A stretch of 64,000 nucleotides of DNA, from assembly GCA_023394955.1 (NCBI GenBank), contig JAEWZY010000041.1, forward strand, positions 81,244 to 145,243, read 5' to 3'. The notes beneath the pieces are model-generated. The model made no database searches. It saw only the letters and a program-made list of their open reading frames with translations, and was not told the origin of the DNA. Numbering within the stretch: position 1 is the first letter of the stretch; each line of letters begins with the position of its first letter. Below, piece after piece: positions 63,929 through 64,000 of the stretch. The position numbers and the translations under genes were made by a program. The DNA comes from Bacillota bacterium. Lineage in GTDB: Bacteria > Bacillota > UBA4882 > UBA8346.

Positions 63929-64000
63929 ACCAGCCATCCATTGCTCAAGTTGACATTTTATGATTTTTGAAGTTTTCTTTCCAGTCTTGGTTGCGATATC

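Noticed and set aside
1..64000. CRISPR arrays, tRNA or rRNA genes, prophage or insertion-sequence transposases
   Set aside because: No regularly spaced direct repeats, no cloverleaf or rRNA-like stretch, and no transposase, integrase or phage protein was recognised among the open frames.

Overview
The window looks like part of the chromosome of an anaerobic, spore-forming Bacillota (Clostridia- or Limnochordia-like; genus not identifiable from the sequence alone). The reasons are Gram-positive AGGAGG ribosome sites, sigma-A type promoters, Spo0E-like sporulation phosphatases, an oxygen-independent sulfatase maturase and several tripartite tricarboxylate transporters (TTT). No tRNA, rRNA, CRISPR array, prophage or transposase was seen. 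Most of the window (about 3.4-56.6 kb) is a catabolic island on the minus strand, apparently for sulfated sugars, polyols or sugar acids.

Layout. 1-3.3 kb: a cut DUF401 permease, a membrane protein resembling an M28 peptidase without its metal ligands, and a TauE/SafE exporter. 3.4-18.5 kb (operon 1): class II aldolase, ROK repressor, sulfatase, ABC sugar importer (binding protein and two permeases, no ATPase), second sulfatase, two zinc alcohol dehydrogenases, FGGY kinase, triose-phosphate-isomerase-like enzyme, Spo0E-like protein and a LarA-family protein. 18.7-29.1 kb (operon 2, a paralogous layout): DeoR repressor, sulfatase nearly identical to one in operon 1, ABC importer, FGGY kinase, alcohol dehydrogenase, class II aldolase, PfkB kinase, Spo0E-like protein. 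29.3-30.4 kb: a scar holding a broken larA-like gene and a SEC-C remnant. 30.4-36.6 kb: a TTT operon with a sulfatase at each end, divergent from an RpiR/SIS regulator. 37.8-43.6 kb: anaerobic sulfatase maturase, sulfatase and a second TTT, divergent from a HutC-type GntR regulator. 44.8-45.7 kb: a second scar joining larC and larA fragments. 45.9-53.9 kb: LarA-family protein, broken spo0E-like gene, HpcH aldolase, hydroxyacid dehydrogenase, a third TTT and a GntR-LacI regulator. 54.4-56.6 kb: KDG-kinase-like PfkB protein and a DUF362 ferredoxin protein. 57-64 kb: asd, a secreted BNR-4 protein, a secreted CBM9-like protein, a 170-bp palindromic element, a GH18 lipoprotein and a frameshifted ZU5-type secreted gene.

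How it may work (inference). Six sulfatases have the Cys-type formylglycine motif and none has a signal peptide, while four of the five importers sit beside a sulfatase. This suggests that sulfated molecules are imported intact and desulfated in the cytoplasm by enzymes matured by the local radical-SAM maturase. The products would then go through dehydrogenase, kinase and aldolase steps (ABC operons) or LarA, hydroxyacid dehydrogenase, aldolase and KDG-kinase steps (TTT-3 region). Spo0E-like genes beside these operons could connect carbon supply to delayed sporulation. A two-hairpin leader shared by the second TTT operon and asd is the most unexplained regulatory signal.
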